Positions 17,751 through 27,591 of a stretch of 64,000 nucleotides of DNA are shown piece after piece. The stretch comes from Brucella rhizosphaerae (lineage in GTDB: Bacteria; Pseudomonadota; Alphaproteobacteria; Rhizobiales; Rhizobiaceae), in contig NZ_NNRK01000026.1 of the NCBI RefSeq assembly GCF_002252475.1, positions 496,001 through 560,000 of the forward strand. Reading direction: 5' to 3'. How positions within the stretch are numbered: the stretch's first letter is position 1; each line of letters begins with the position of its first letter. Position numbers and translations under genes: made by a program. Below the pieces are notes generated by a model that worked only from the letters and a program-made list of their open reading frames with translations, did not search any database and had not been told where the DNA came from.

Positions 17751-18296
17751 TTGCACACAAAGAATAAGGTCTCTTCGCGAGAGCGCATTTTACGCGCAGC
17801 CGTTGAACTCGCCCAGGAGGTTGGACCAGCCCATATATCGCTTGATGCGGTGGCCGCCCGCGCAGGCCTCTCCAAAGGAGGGTTGCTTTATTCATTCCCG
17901 AATAAGGCAAAACTGCTTGAGGGTGTGGTTGAAGAATATATGAAAGAGCATGAACGCGCGATGGAGGTGCAGGAAAGCCTCCAGACCGGCGGTAAAAACA
18001 GAATTGCCCGCGCCTTTTTTGACGTCTATCGCATTCAGGCCGATGATGAACCACCAGCCAGCGGAATTCTGGCGGCACTCGTCGAGAACCCGGACTTCAT
18101 GATTCCGGTCCGGCATTATCATCGATCTGTTCTGGACCGCATGCTGAAAGATGCGACAGACCCCAACCTTGTTTTGATTACCTATCTGGCTCTTTCGGGT
18201 CTGGAATGTAGCCGCTTACTTGATTGTGACATTGTCAGTGATGAAGAGCGGCATTCGGTCATCTGCCGGCTTGAGCAGATACTGGAAGCTGGCTAA
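17751..18296 (+). CDS. TetR-family repressor of the RND pump
   Basis: 181 residues with an N-terminal TetR HTH (about 10-56). The recognition helix lies around ARAGLSKGGLLYSFPNKAKLL, and the C-terminal ligand domain is all-helical with several Cys residues (ECSRLLDCD). It is divergent from the adaptor gene. The perfect palindrome in the spacer makes local repression of the pump and probable autoregulation likely. The start is a TTG with AAGGA just upstream and AGGAG 11 nt upstream. There is no ATG in frame nearby, so the first residues are uncertain. Confidence 0.85.
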   Translation: MHTKNKVSSRERILRAAVELAQEVGPAHISLDAVAARAGLSKGGLLYSFPNKAKLLEGVVEEYMKEHERAMEVQESLQTGGKNRIARAFFDVYRIQADDEPPASGILAALVENPDFMIPVRHYHRSVLDRMLKDATDPNLVLITYLALSGLECSRLLDCDIVSDEERHSVICRLEQILEAG

Positions 18297-18324
18297 GACC
18301 GACATTAGCCAATAGTCATTACAA

Positions 18325-18350
18325 AAAACGCGCCTTTGAAGGCGCGTTTT
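18325..18350. terminator. Bidirectional terminator, tetR and tgt
   Basis: Perfect 10-bp stem AAAACGCGCC/GGCGCGTTTT with a tttgaa loop, between the convergent stops at 18296 (+) and 18373 (-). Confidence 0.85.
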
Positions 18351-18372
18351 GTTTTCAGTCACAAATACTGAA

Positions 18373-19506
18373 TCAGAGGGCGGGTATGTCGCCCCTCTCC
18401 CATCCGGCAGTCGTTTCAGCCGCGAAATCTTCAAAACGCCCTTCGGCGATGGCAGCACGAATGCCTTGCATCAGATACTGATAATAGGCGAGATTGTTCC
18501 ATGTCAGCAGCATTCCACCCAGCGCTTCACCCGCCTTCACGAGATGATGCAGATAAGCGCGGCTGTAATCACGCGTTGCCGGGCAATTTGATTCTGGATC
18601 AAGCGGACGATGATCATCGGCATGACGCGCATTGCGCAGATTGACCTTGCCAAAGCGTGTGAACGCCAAGCCATGACGGCCCGCACGTGTTGGCATCACG
18701 CAGTCAAACATATCAATCCCGCGTGCAACCGATTTCAGAATGTCATCCGGCGTACCAACACCCATCAGATAGCGCGGCTTTTCTGAAGGCAGAATCGGGC
18801 AAACCACTTCGAGCATATCAAGCATGACGTTCTGCGGTTCACCAACGGCCAGACCACCAACGGAATAGCCCTTGAGATCCATGGCTTTGAGTGCTTCAGC
18901 AGAGCGTTCACGCAGGCGCGCATTGTCACCGCCCTGCACAATACCAAACATCGCCTTGCCTGCTTGTGTGCCGAAGGCCACTTTGCAGCGCTCGGCCCAA
19001 CGCAGCGACAATTCCATCGCCCGTTCGGTGTTCTGTTCGGGCGATGGCAAAGCCACGCATTCATCAAGCTGCATCTGAATATCGCTATCGAGCAGACCCT
19101 GAATTTCTATGGAGCGCTCCGGCGTCATTTCATATGGCTTGCCGTCGATGTGCGACCGGAAAGTAACACCATTCTCGTTCAGCTTGCGCAGCTGAGCGAG
19201 AGACATCACCTGAAAGCCACCGGAATCTGTCAGGATGGGGCCTTTCCAGCCACCAAACTCATGCAGACCACCAAGACGCGCCACGCGTTCAGCGCCCGGA
19301 CGCAGCATCAGGTGATAGGTATTGCCGAGGATGATGTCAGCGCCCAACTCCTTCACCTGATCCATATACATGGCTTTAACGGTTCCGGCCGTACCAACCG
19401 GCATGAAGGCGGGCGTCCGCACCACGCCGCGTGGCATGGAGATTTCGCCCCGACGGGCTGCGCCATCACGCGCAAGCACTTTGAATTCAAAATTTTCGCT
19501 GGTCAT
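18373..19506 (-). CDS. tgt: tRNA-guanine transglycosylase (queuine tRNA-ribosyltransferase)
   Basis: Exchanges guanine-34 of GUN-anticodon tRNAs for preQ1 in queuosine synthesis. TIM barrel of 377 residues. The start is [10 protein letters not shown]...[10 protein letters not shown], with the catalytic Asp in [11 protein letters not shown], the preQ1 pocket GLAVGEP, and the second active Asp in FDCVMPTR. The C-terminal zinc region is unusual. Where most bacterial enzymes have a Cys-x-Cys-x2-Cys cluster, this one reads [16 protein letters not shown], so only the middle Cys remains (Ser and Thr replace the outer ones). The later HH of YLHHL is kept. The gene follows queA by 17 bp, so the pathway neighbours are coupled. 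Confidence 0.96.
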   Translation of the reverse strand: MTSENFEFKVLARDGAARRGEISMPRGVVRTPAFMPVGTAGTVKAMYMDQVKELGADIILGNTYHLMLRPGAERVARLGGLHEFGGWKGPILTDSGGFQVMSLAQLRKLNENGVTFRSHIDGKPYEMTPERSIEIQGLLDSDIQMQLDECVALPSPEQNTERAMELSLRWAERCKVAFGTQAGKAMFGIVQGGDNARLRERSAEALKAMDLKGYSVGGLAVGEPQNVMLDMLEVVCPILPSEKPRYLMGVGTPDDILKSVARGIDMFDCVMPTRAGRHGLAFTRFGKVNLRNARHADDHRPLDPESNCPATRDYSRAYLHHLVKAGEALGGMLLTWNNLAYYQYLMQGIRAAIAEGRFEDFAAETTAGWERGDIPAL

Positions 19507-19523
19507 GCCGTGTCTCTAATATC

Positions 19524-20597
19524 TCAAGCTCGTTCAAGCAAGCTTGCATCACCATAGGAATAGAAGCGGTAGTCTGTCTCGATCGCGCGCTTATATGCTT
19601 CCTGCATCGTGTCGAAACCACTGAATGCGGAAACCAGCATGAAAAGCGTCGAACGCGGCAGGTGGAAATTAGTCATCAGCAGATCGACAGCCCGGAACTT
19701 ATAGCCCGGTGTGATGAAAATGTCGGTAGCACCTGACCATGGCTGAACCGTGCCATCTTCGTCCGCCGCACTTTCGATCAAACGCAGTGACGTCGTGCCG
19801 ACGCATATCACACGCCCGCCACGGGCATGAACTGCATTGAGCGCATTCGCCGTTTCCTGCGAAACATACCCGATTTCGGCATGCATCTTGTGGTCGGTCG
19901 TATCGTCAGCTTTTACTGGCAGAAATGTTCCAGCGCCGACATGAAGCGTTACGAAATGCTCTTCAATGCCCCGGTCGCGAATTGTCTTAAGCAGATCAGG
20001 TGTAAAATGCAGCCCGGCGGTAGGAGCCGCAACAGCACCCTCCTCACGCGCATAAACGGTCTGATAATCGCTGCGATCACGATCATCTTCAGCACGCTTG
20101 GATGCAATATATGGTGGCAGCGGAATATGACCCACCGCAGCAATGGCTTCATCGAGAGCAGCACTTGCGAGGTCAAACACCAGCAGAACTTCGCCGGCAT
20201 CGCCTTTCTCGGCAACGGTTGCATCGAGTGTGCCGAGAAAACAGCTCGCACCGGAATGACCAAAACGGATGCGATCGCCTTCCTTCACGCGCTTGGCCGG
20301 ACGCAGGAAAGCCTTCCAGCGATCAGGACCGGTACGCATGTGAAGGGTCGCACTCACCTGCGAAATATTGCCATCGCGCTCGCGCATGCCTTCAAGCTGC
20401 GCTGGAATGACTTTTGTATCGTTGAATACCAGCGCGTCGCCTAGCTGAAGCAGATCAGGCAATTCAAATACCTGTCGATCCTCGAATGGCTGGCCGGGAC
20501 GAACACGCAATAATCTGGCGTGGTCACGCGGCTCTGCCGGGCGTAGCGCAATGCGCTCATCCGGCAAGTCAAAATCGAAAAGATCAACACGCATCAT
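19524..20597 (-). CDS. queA: S-adenosylmethionine:tRNA ribosyltransferase-isomerase
   Basis: Adds the cyclopentenediol epoxide to preQ1-modified tRNA using the ribosyl group of SAM. Family signatures are [15 protein letters not shown] near the start, [20 protein letters not shown], the segment [11 protein letters not shown], and [12 protein letters not shown] towards the C-terminus. The length of 357 residues is normal. Two ATGs in tandem allow a start at M1 or M2. It precedes tgt and lies downstream of ppiB in a conserved rhizobial order, with a terminator-like hairpin between ppiB and queA. Confidence 0.96.
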   Translation of the reverse strand: MMRVDLFDFDLPDERIALRPAEPRDHARLLRVRPGQPFEDRQVFELPDLLQLGDALVFNDTKVIPAQLEGMRERDGNISQVSATLHMRTGPDRWKAFLRPAKRVKEGDRIRFGHSGASCFLGTLDATVAEKGDAGEVLLVFDLASAALDEAIAAVGHIPLPPYIASKRAEDDRDRSDYQTVYAREEGAVAAPTAGLHFTPDLLKTIRDRGIEEHFVTLHVGAGTFLPVKADDTTDHKMHAEIGYVSQETANALNAVHARGGRVICVGTTSLRLIESAADEDGTVQPWSGATDIFITPGYKFRAVDLLMTNFHLPRSTLFMLVSAFSGFDTMQEAYKRAIETDYRFYSYGDASLLERA

Positions 20598-20643
20598 AAA
20601 CCTCGTGAAAGCATTTCCGCTTCTGGGAATGCATCAAAGAAAG

Positions 20644-20668
20644 GCGGCCCCGGCAAAACCGGAGCCGC
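20644..20668 (-). terminator. Hairpin between ppiB and queA
   Basis: GCGGC...CCGG/CCGG...GCCGC stem with one internal mismatch and a 5-nt loop, followed on the minus strand by CTTTCTTTG. It could reduce readthrough from the ppi genes into queA-tgt. Confidence 0.6.
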
Positions 20669-20691
20669 AATATCTCGTGTAAATTACAAGA

Positions 20692-21198
20692 TCAGATATC
20701 GGAAGCGATACGTGCGGTTACGATCTTGTCTGGATCAGTAACTGGTTCGCCGCGCTTGATCGTGTCGACATTGTCCATGCCTTCGATAACCTGGCCCCAA
20801 GCAGTGTACTGGCGGTCGAGCCAAGGAGCATCGGTGAAGCAGATGAAGAACTGCGAGTTGGCCGAGTTCGGGCTCTGCGAGCGCGCCATCGAAGCCGTAC
20901 CGCGCTTGTGCTGAGTGTTCGAGAATTCTGCCTTCAGGTCAGGCTTCTCGGAACCGCCCATGCCAGCGCGCGAGCCATTGAAATGTGCCCCACCCGTCTT
21001 GCCGAATTTCACGTCGCCGGTCTGGGCCATGAAACCATCAATCACGCGGTGGAATACAACGCCATCATAAGCGCCTTCGCGTGCCAGTTCCTTGATACGC
21101 TCTACATGTCCAGGAGCGAGATCAGGGTAGAGTTCGAGAACAACATTGCCCTTGGTGGTTTCGAGAACGAGTGTGTTTTCCGGGTCTTTATAAGCCAT
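20692..21198 (-). CDS. ppiB: Cytoplasmic cyclophilin-type peptidyl-prolyl isomerase
   Basis: Catalyses Xaa-Pro cis/trans isomerisation. Cyclophilin signatures are GVVFHRVIDGFMAQTGD (with the active Arg), GTASMARSQ-Ser-PNSANSQFFIC and the Trp-containing DRQYTAWGQVIEGMD. There is no signal peptide. The start at 21198 is preferred because AGGAGAG precedes it and the protein then begins MAYKDPENTL (168 residues). It is the second of two adjacent cyclophilin genes; the first (ppiA) is exported, so the pair serves two compartments. Confidence 0.95.
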   Translation of the reverse strand: MAYKDPENTLVLETTKGNVVLELYPDLAPGHVERIKELAREGAYDGVVFHRVIDGFMAQTGDVKFGKTGGAHFNGSRAGMGGSEKPDLKAEFSNTQHKRGTASMARSQSPNSANSQFFICFTDAPWLDRQYTAWGQVIEGMDNVDTIKRGEPVTDPDKIVTARIASDI

Positions 21199-21318
21199 CG
21201 GGCCTCTCCTATTGAGCACATCCCATAAGTGTTGAATGATTTTTGCGACAGGGATGCGCATTGAATTTAAAACTGGAAGATGTCGATCTGATAAATCGGA
21301 TCAAACCGCATTCCAAAC

Positions 21319-21909
21319 TTACTTCTTATCGGCCTCAATCGTGGCCTTGATGATTTTGTCAGGGTTTTCGACCGAGCCATTGTCGGATTCATTACCCTTT
21401 TTGATCTTATCGACAGCATCCATGCCACTGACAACCTTGCCAACAACTGTGTACTGACCGTTCAGGAATGAACCTTCATTGAACATGATAAAGAACTGAG
21501 AATTGGCCGAGTTCGGGTCCTGGCTGCGTGCCATACCAACCGTACCGCGCACGAAAGGTTCCTTGGAGAATTCAGCCGGAATGTTCGAAAGCTCAGAACC
21601 ACCGGTGCCAACACGCGAAGCATTGAAGCCCTTGTCCATATTGCCAAACTTCACATCGCCCGTCTGCGCCATGAAGCCGGGGATGACACGGTGAAAGGCA
21701 ACGCCGTTATATGCACCTTCACGCACGAGCTTCTTGATCTGATCAACATGTTTCGGCGCGAGATCGGGACGTAACTCGATGGTTACATCGCCGCCCTTGG
21801 TATTCAGAAGCAGAGTGTTTTCAGCGTCAGCTGCCGACGCGAACTGCGCCGTTCCCATTGAGAGCGCCACAAAGGCAGCAGCGGCAAGCGTCGAACGAAT
21901 AAATGGCAT
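21319..21909 (-). CDS. ppiA: Periplasmic cyclophilin-type peptidyl-prolyl isomerase
   Basis: Same fold as the neighbouring PpiB, with a 26-residue signal peptide (MPFIRST, Ala-rich core, FASA-AD cleavage), hence periplasmic. Motifs are GVAFHRVIPGFMAQTGD, GTVGMARSQDPNSANSQFFIM and NGQYTVVGKVV. The Trp of the cyclosporin site is replaced by Val, as in many bacterial members. It is 196 residues long, 20 bp downstream of coaD, and probably co-transcribed with it. Confidence 0.95.
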   Translation of the reverse strand: MPFIRSTLAAAAFVALSMGTAQFASAADAENTLLLNTKGGDVTIELRPDLAPKHVDQIKKLVREGAYNGVAFHRVIPGFMAQTGDVKFGNMDKGFNASRVGTGGSELSNIPAEFSKEPFVRGTVGMARSQDPNSANSQFFIMFNEGSFLNGQYTVVGKVVSGMDAVDKIKKGNESDNGSVENPDKIIKATIEADKK

Positions 21910-21929
21910 GATCGGAAAACTCCCTGCGA

Positions 21930-22424
21930 TCAGGATTTGAATTTGGCTTCGAGCGCAGCGGCAACGGCTGCGGGAGCGAAAGGACGAATATCACCGCCCA
22001 TAGAGGCAATCTGACGAACCAATGTGGCGGTAATGGTGCGCACAGCTGGATCAGCAGGCAGAAAAACAGTCTGAAGTTCTGGCGCCATAGTACCGTTCAT
22101 GCCAGCCATCTGCATCTCATAGTCGAGATCGGTGCCGTCACGTAACCCACGGACCATGAGCTGCGCGCCGTGTTTGCGCGCCGCATCAATCACCAGATTG
22201 TCAAAAGAAATCACCGATAGCCGAGCGGCATCCTTGCCTAAAATGGCATGCGCACTGGCATCAATCAGTTCAACGCGTTCTTCAAAACTGAACAACGGTT
22301 TTTTGCCCGGATGAACACCAATGGCAACAATAACCGTGTCTGCAAGGCGCAGCGCACCTTTCAGTACATCAATATGGCCATTGGTCACCGGATCGAAGGA
22401 GCCAGCATAAATCGCGATTGTCAT
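21930..22424 (-). CDS. coaD: Phosphopantetheine adenylyltransferase
   Basis: Penultimate step of coenzyme A synthesis: adenylates 4'-phosphopantetheine. Nucleotidyltransferase fold with the (T/H)xGH motif in [12 protein letters not shown] near the start, [13 protein letters not shown], and SATLVRQ-type C-terminal signature ([15 protein letters not shown]). The length of 164 residues is typical. It stands first of coaD-ppiA-ppiB-queA-tgt, downstream of gyrA but separated from it by about 590 bp, which contain an opposing small gene and a repeat. It must therefore have its own promoter. Confidence 0.97.
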   Translation of the reverse strand: MTIAIYAGSFDPVTNGHIDVLKGALRLADTVIVAIGVHPGKKPLFSFEERVELIDASAHAILGKDAARLSVISFDNLVIDAARKHGAQLMVRGLRDGTDLDYEMQMAGMNGTMAPELQTVFLPADPAVRTITATLVRQIASMGGDIRPFAPAAVAAALEAKFKS

Positions 22425-22619
22425 TTCTTCCAGCTAGCCTTTTCTCGTCAGATTTTCAACAACAACCACAATTGGAAAGAAATCAGAAACCAAGAAAACA
22501 GATGAATGCGATATGAACAACGATTTCACGACAAGTTCACAACCGATTTACCAAGATAGGCGCAAGTTTGGTGCAACCTTTTCGCTTCTCAAGCGTATCT
22601 ATAACGAAAGGATACCGCG

Positions 22620-22769
22620 ATGATGATATTTCTTCTGGCATTATCCATGATGGTAGCGATGGCTGCATCGGCGATTGTATTGCTTCTGGAAGAGAACGAA
22701 GCAAAGCGCCAACGCGTGCGTCCGACGGCGTTCAGCCTCAGCACCATGCGTAAATTGAGTTCGCGTTAA
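22620..22769 (+). CDS. Small single-pass membrane protein, 49 residues
   Basis: A short frame starting at tandem ATGs (22620, 22623) behind GAAAGGA at about 8-10 nt. Residues 2-22 form one hydrophobic helix (MIFLLALSMMVAMAASAIVL), followed by an acidic-then-basic tail (EENEAKRQRVR) and a hydrophilic end TMRKLSSR. The positive charges just after the helix suggest an N-out/C-in insertion. It runs opposite to coaD and gyrA and is followed 72 bp later by a strong terminator, which supports an independent transcript. The family is unknown to me. Confidence 0.6.
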   Translation: MMIFLLALSMMVAMAASAIVLLLEENEAKRQRVRPTAFSLSTMRKLSSR

Positions 22770-22810
22770 TCTGTAGACCGAGAGCTTCTGAAGATCGCCA
22801 ATATCCTCCA

Positions 22811-22842
22811 GTCTTGGCATCTGAAAGTCTTGGCATCTGAAA
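22811..22842. repeat. Perfect tandem duplication of 16 bp
   Basis: GTCTTGGCATCTGAAA occurs twice in direct succession (22811-22826, 22827-22842), just before the terminator of the small membrane protein gene. It is a likely slippage product. Confidence 0.8.
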
Positions 22843-22871
22843 AAGGCCGATGGTAATTCCATCGGCCTTTT
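22841..22871 (+). terminator. Strong intrinsic terminator after the small membrane protein gene
   Basis: Perfect 13-bp stem AAAAGGCCGATGG/CCATCGGCCTTTT with a 5-nt loop and T-rich tail. It has A/T tracts on both sides, so it may act on both strands. Confidence 0.8.
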
Positions 22872-22906
22872 CATTTTGCTTCCATGATCGCCCGATACTC
22901 AAAGCA

Positions 22907-23002
22907 AGAGTGTCGTATGTCCTTACGGACGCACAAAGGACGCTCTAATTCATTGTATCTACGTATCGGCTCTAAAATCAAAATCGCTTTCAGGGCCGAT
23001 AC
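22907..23002. repeat. Partial palindromic repeat (Bru-RS-like), copy 2
   Basis: The first half (22907-22946) matches the other copies: AGAG...GTCC...GGACGCACAAAGGACGCTCT. The second half differs. In place of the CTGCATAATT/ATTATGCAG stem there is an 8-bp GTATCGGC/GCCGATAC hairpin (22963-22970, 22995-23002). The element lies 14 bp past the gyrA stop. Confidence 0.55.
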
Positions 23003-23016
23003 GCCAGGCATCTCAT

Positions 23017-25827
23017 TTATTCCTCAGCAGGTGCCGCAGGCGCTTCACCTTCAGGGGCAGAATCACCGGCTTCAACAATGCCGTTCTCTTCATCGCTCTC
23101 CGTTTCCGAAATGCGTTCGACCGAGACAACTTTTTCGCCATCAGCCGTATTGAAGATCGTGACACCCTTGGTCGAACGTCCAGCAATACGAATACCGCCA
23201 ACCGGGACACGGATGAGCTGACCGCCGTCAGAAACAAGAAGAATCTGGTCGCTTGCTTCTACCGGGAACAGCGCAACGAGCTTACCGATCTCATCGGCTT
23301 TCGAGGTATCAGTTGCCCGGATACCCTTGCCTCCACGCCCCGAAACACGGAACTCATAAGACGAAGAACGCTTGCCGTAACCATATTCACTGACCGTGAG
23401 AACAGTTTCTTCGCGCGCCTTCAGTTCCTGATAAAGCTCCTCGTTGAGTTCAGCTTCAACCGCAACTTCTTCACCGACGACAACGATATCATCCGCATCG
23501 TCAGCACCCTGCGCACGACGCTCTGCAATAGAGCGCTTAAGATATGCAGCGCGCTGCGAAGCATCAGCATCCACGTGATGCAGGATCGCCATCGAGATGA
23601 CCTTGTCCCCATCAGCCAGATTGATACCGCGAACGCCAATCGAATTACGACCAGCAAACACGCGAACATCCGTCACAGGGAAGCGAATGCACTGGCCACC
23701 AGCACAAGTCAGCAGAACATCATCGAATTCGGTACATGTATCGACCGAAAGGATTTCATCACCGTCTTCTTCCAGCTTCATCGCGATCTTACCGTTACGG
23801 TTGACCTGAACGAAGTCAGAAAGCTTGTTACGACGAACCGTACCGCGCGTCGTCGAGAACATGACGTCGAGGTTTGCCCAGGACTCTTCATCCTCTGGCA
23901 ACGGCATGATCGTTGTGATGCGTTCACCCTGCTGCAATGGCAGCATATTGATGAGTGCCTTACCGCGCGATTGTGGATTACCAACTGGCAGACGCCAGAC
24001 TTTTTCCTTGTAGACAATACCGCGCGAGGAGAAGAACAGCACAGGCGTATGCGTATTGGCGACGAACAGACGAGTTACGAAATCCTCGTCCTTCGTTGCC
24101 ATACCGGACCGGCCCTTGCCGCCACGACGCTGCGCACGATAGGTCGCGAGAGGCACACGCTTGATATAACCAGCATGGCTAACCGTCACGACCATATCTT
24201 CACGGGCGATGAGGTCTTCATCATCCATTTCCGCGCCACCGAGACCGAACTCGGTGCGGCGTGGTGTGGCGAACTCGTCACGAACGGCAAGCATCTCTTC
24301 CTTGACGATCGTCATAACGCGAATGCGCGAACCGAGAATATCAAGATAATCGCGGATTTCTTCGCCGATCTTGTTCAGCTCGTCCGCAACTTCATCACGT
24401 CCAAGAGCTGTCAGGCGCTGCAAACGCAGATCAAGAATAGCACGTGCCTGCTCTTCCGAGAGGTTATAAGTGCTGTCTTCGTTGATCCTATGACGCGGAT
24501 CATCAATGAGACGGATCAATGGCGCCACATCAGCCGCAGGCCAACGACGCTCCATCAACTGCTCACGTGCCGTCGCCGGATCCGGCGCACGACGAATGAG
24601 AGCAATGATCTCATCAATATTGGCGACCGCAATAGCCAGACCAACCAAGACATGCGCACGATCACGCGCCTTATTGAGCAGGAATTTCGTGCGGCGTGTT
24701 ACCACTTCCTCACGGAATGCAACGAATGCACGCAGCATGTCGAGCAGCGTAAGCTGTTCCGGCTTGCCGCCATTCAGCGCAACCATGTTGCAGCCGAAAG
24801 AGGTCTGCAGAGGTGTATACCTATAAAGCTGGTTCAGCACGACATCAGCAACGGCGTCGCGCTTCAATTCGACCACAACGCGATAGCCGTCGCGATCGGA
24901 TTCATCACGCAGATCGGAAATGCCCTCAATACGCTTATCGCGCACCAATTCGGCCATTTTCTCGATCATCGAAGCCTTGTTCACCTGATAGGGAACTTCG
25001 GTAATGATGATGGATTCGCGATCACCGCGCATAGGCTCAATCGCCACAAGACCGCGCATAATGACCGAGCCACGGCCCGTGCTATAGGCTGAATTGATGC
25101 CAGCGCGTCCAAGGATGATACCACCGGTCGGGAAATCCGGACCCGGAATAATCTCCATGATTTCTTCCAGCTCAATTGCCGGATTTTCGATAAGCGCTAT
25201 GCAACCGTCAATGACTTCGCCAAGATTATGCGGAGGAATATTGGTCGCCATACCGACCGCAATACCGCCAGAACCATTGACAAGAAGGTTCGGGAAGCGT
25301 GCTGGCAGAACCATAGGTTCCCGCTCGCGGCCATCATAGTTGTCCTGGAAATCAACCGTATCCTTGTCGATGTCCGACAGAAGGGATTCAGTGACCTTTT
25401 CCAGACGACATTCGGTGTAACGCATTGCCGCTGGCGGATCGCCATCGATGGAACCGAAATTGCCCTGTCCATCCACAAGTGGATCACGCAGAGAGAAGTC
25501 CTGCGCCATACGCACGAGGGCGTCATAAATAGAAGCGTCACCATGCGGATGGTATTTACCCATCACTTCACCGATCACACCTGCCGATTTACGGTAGGGG
25601 CGATTGTAAGCGAGGTTCATCTCGTTCATGGCATGGAGAATACGACGGTGCACGGGCTTAAGACCATCGCGCACGTCAGGCAGAGCACGGCTCACGATAA
25701 CGCTCATCGCGTAATCGAGATAGGAGCGCTGCATCTCCTCAATAATGGAAATCGGTTCGATACCTGTAGGGCCGCTCGGGCCGCCATTCATATCTTCGGA
25801 ACCGGGTGGAGGTGTTTGATCTGACAC
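23017..25827 (-). CDS. gyrA: DNA gyrase subunit A
   Basis: Breaks and rejoins DNA in negative supercoiling, with GyrB. The N-terminal breakage-reunion domain has the active Tyr in AAMRYTE. The C-terminal beta-pinwheel contains the GyrA box QRRGGKG. The quinolone-resistance region reads [10 protein letters not shown]: the residue at E. coli position 83 is Ala, not Ser, and Asp87 is kept. The C-terminus is Glu/Ala-rich. It has 936 residues. The start is GTG at 25827 (no ATG gives the expected N-terminus), with GAGAAAG about 15 nt upstream. It is monocistronic. Confidence 0.97.
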   Translation of the reverse strand: MSDQTPPPGSEDMNGGPSGPTGIEPISIIEEMQRSYLDYAMSVIVSRALPDVRDGLKPVHRRILHAMNEMNLAYNRPYRKSAGVIGEVMGKYHPHGDASIYDALVRMAQDFSLRDPLVDGQGNFGSIDGDPPAAMRYTECRLEKVTESLLSDIDKDTVDFQDNYDGREREPMVLPARFPNLLVNGSGGIAVGMATNIPPHNLGEVIDGCIALIENPAIELEEIMEIIPGPDFPTGGIILGRAGINSAYSTGRGSVIMRGLVAIEPMRGDRESIIITEVPYQVNKASMIEKMAELVRDKRIEGISDLRDESDRDGYRVVVELKRDAVADVVLNQLYRYTPLQTSFGCNMVALNGGKPEQLTLLDMLRAFVAFREEVVTRRTKFLLNKARDRAHVLVGLAIAVANIDEIIALIRRAPDPATAREQLMERRWPAADVAPLIRLIDDPRHRINEDSTYNLSEEQARAILDLRLQRLTALGRDEVADELNKIGEEIRDYLDILGSRIRVMTIVKEEMLAVRDEFATPRRTEFGLGGAEMDDEDLIAREDMVVTVSHAGYIKRVPLATYRAQRRGGKGRSGMATKDEDFVTRLFVANTHTPVLFFSSRGIVYKEKVWRLPVGNPQSRGKALINMLPLQQGERITTIMPLPEDEESWANLDVMFSTTRGTVRRNKLSDFVQVNRNGKIAMKLEEDGDEILSVDTCTEFDDVLLTCAGGQCIRFPVTDVRVFAGRNSIGVRGINLADGDKVISMAILHHVDADASQRAAYLKRSIAERRAQGADDADDIVVVGEEVAVEAELNEELYQELKAREETVLTVSEYGYGKRSSSYEFRVSGRGGKGIRATDTSKADEIGKLVALFPVEASDQILLVSDGGQLIRVPVGGIRIAGRSTKGVTIFNTADGEKVVSVERISETESDEENGIVEAGDSAPEGEAPAAPAEE

Positions 25828-26077
25828 TATTCAGATATCTTTCTCAACAGAATCGATAAAGTCACTTTATAAAGTAAAACAGCACAAAACGCCAATTTCA
25901 CCGCCATTTCAACCGGCTTATTTCCTTTATCGAATCAATAACTTAAAAGATATTCACATAAAGATCGCGCAATGATGTTGCCGCCAGGAGCGCTTTCCGT
26001 CGACCAGGCACCTCTCATCAGCTACAATCTGTTTTACAATTGAAGCAAAGAATACCAACAAAAAGGGCGAGTTTAGC

Positions 26078-26707
26078 ATGGGGTTCTACGATACGGTTTT
26101 CAGCGCCTTCGTCACCCTTCTCGTCACAATCGATCCACCGGGCCTGGCGCCACTATTTTTGGCACTTACACCGGGGATGGACCGCAGCCATCGCGGTCAG
26201 GTTGCTCTGCGCGCATCCATCATCGGTTTCATTGTCATGGCGCTGTTTGCAATAGCTGGCGCACAGATTTTAGGGATGTTCGGCATCAGCATCGGTGCTT
26301 TTCGCGTCGCGGGTGGCTTGTTGCTTTTCTGGATCGCTTTCGAAATGATTTTTGAGAAACGGACCGAGCGTAAGGAAAAGAGTGCCGAGGTGGCCATCAC
26401 CAAGGACCATATCCGCAATATCGCCGCCTTCCCGCTCGCCATTCCATTGATCGCCGGTCCGGGTGCTATTTCAGCAATCGTACTGACATCGGACTCCTTC
26501 GATGGCATCGGCCCACGAGCCGCCCTCCTTGGTGTCATAGCTGTTTGCTTGTTGATTACCTATTTCGTGCTGCTGCTCGCAGAACGCGTCGACCGGTTTC
26601 TTGGCGAAACCGGTCGTTCTATCCTGACCCGACTGCTCGGTGTTATCCTAGCAGCACTTGCAGTTCAGTTCGTCGCAGACGGCGTGAAGTCTTTAATCAA
26701 CGGCTAA
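26078..26707 (+). CDS. MarC family integral membrane protein
   Basis: 209 residues with about six membrane helices. Family signatures are TLLVTIDPPGLAPLFLALT near the start, RVAGGLLLFWIAFEMIF in the middle, and AFPLAIPLIAGPGAISAIV. The MarC/UPF0056 family has no proven biochemical function, and the earlier link to multiple antibiotic resistance has not held up. Its last four bases overlap the 3' end of the convergent phnE gene, with no terminator visible between them. Confidence 0.9.
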   Translation: MGFYDTVFSAFVTLLVTIDPPGLAPLFLALTPGMDRSHRGQVALRASIIGFIVMALFAIAGAQILGMFGISIGAFRVAGGLLLFWIAFEMIFEKRTERKEKSAEVAITKDHIRNIAAFPLAIPLIAGPGAISAIVLTSDSFDGIGPRAALLGVIAVCLLITYFVLLLAERVDRFLGETGRSILTRLLGVILAALAVQFVADGVKSLING

Positions 26708-27576
26708 GCAGATTTCATTGCTTTCTTGCCGATCATCGCATGGCGAAGCTTGGATGAGAACCAATCGATAACGGCAACCGCCACAAGGATCATCAGGATC
26801 AGGAATGAAACGTCCTGAAGATTGAGAACCTTGATCTGTTCAGCAAGATGCGCACCAATACCGCCTGCCCCAACAATGCCGATGATCGTCGCGGAACGGG
26901 TGTTGGATTCGAAGAAGTAAAGCACCTGACTGCCCATGAGCGGTAAAACCTGCGGTAATATGCCGAAGCGATAGCCATGCAGTCTGTTGCCGCCTGAAGA
27001 CACAACGCCTTCCACCGGCTTCTTGTCAGCCCCTTCGATAGATTCCGAGAACAATTTGCCGAATGCACCGAAATCCGAACAGGCAATCGCGAGAATGCCG
27101 GCAAATGGTCCAAGGCCCACAACCGATACCCAGATCAATGCCCATATCAGGGTATCAACGCCACGAATGGTGTCGAGAAAGCGGCGAATACCAAAGTGCA
27201 GAAAGATATTCGGAATGATGTTCTTGGCGGCCAGAAAACCGAATGGAAAGGCGAGGATCGCGGCTAGCAAGGTACCAAGATAGGCGATCGCCAATGTTTC
27301 CATCATAGACCACAGATAGAGACTGAACCGCCCACCGGACGACGGCGGCATCATCATCAGTGCGAAATCACCAAGACGACCAAGCCCGTTAAGAATACGC
27401 AACAGCGAAAAATCGAGCCAGTAGAAAGCGAACCAGACCGAAGCAATCACAGCGACGGTAAAAATCGCCAGATTGCGCCATGCACGCGCATTTCCAAAAA
27501 GTTCGGCATGTTCCGACCTGAGTTCTTTTTCATGCGCGTGCGCTTCGCGGGAGAGACTTTGTGCTACATCTGTCAT
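26704..27576 (-). CDS. phnE: Phosphonate ABC transporter permease PhnE, second copy
   Basis: Inner-membrane subunit of the PhnCDE importer. 290 residues with a hydrophilic N-terminal segment (about 1-40), then six predicted helices. The BPD-transport EAA-like loop is GVVSSGGNRLHGYRFGILPQVLP, and the C-terminal part GIVGAGGIGAHLAEQIK is typical of PhnE. It is the last gene of the phnC-D-E-E unit, 15 bp after the first phnE. The two permeases are homologous but different in their N-termini, so they probably form a heterodimer. Confidence 0.93.
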   Translation of the reverse strand: MTDVAQSLSREAHAHEKELRSEHAELFGNARAWRNLAIFTVAVIASVWFAFYWLDFSLLRILNGLGRLGDFALMMMPPSSGGRFSLYLWSMMETLAIAYLGTLLAAILAFPFGFLAAKNIIPNIFLHFGIRRFLDTIRGVDTLIWALIWVSVVGLGPFAGILAIACSDFGAFGKLFSESIEGADKKPVEGVVSSGGNRLHGYRFGILPQVLPLMGSQVLYFFESNTRSATIIGIVGAGGIGAHLAEQIKVLNLQDVSFLILMILVAVAVIDWFSSKLRHAMIGKKAMKSA

Positions 27577-27591
27577 CGTTTAATCTCCCAT

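Noticed and set aside
23575-25092. 505-codon plus-strand ORF opposite gyrA
   Set aside because: Antisense shadow of a highly conserved gene; no ribosome binding site and low-complexity translation.
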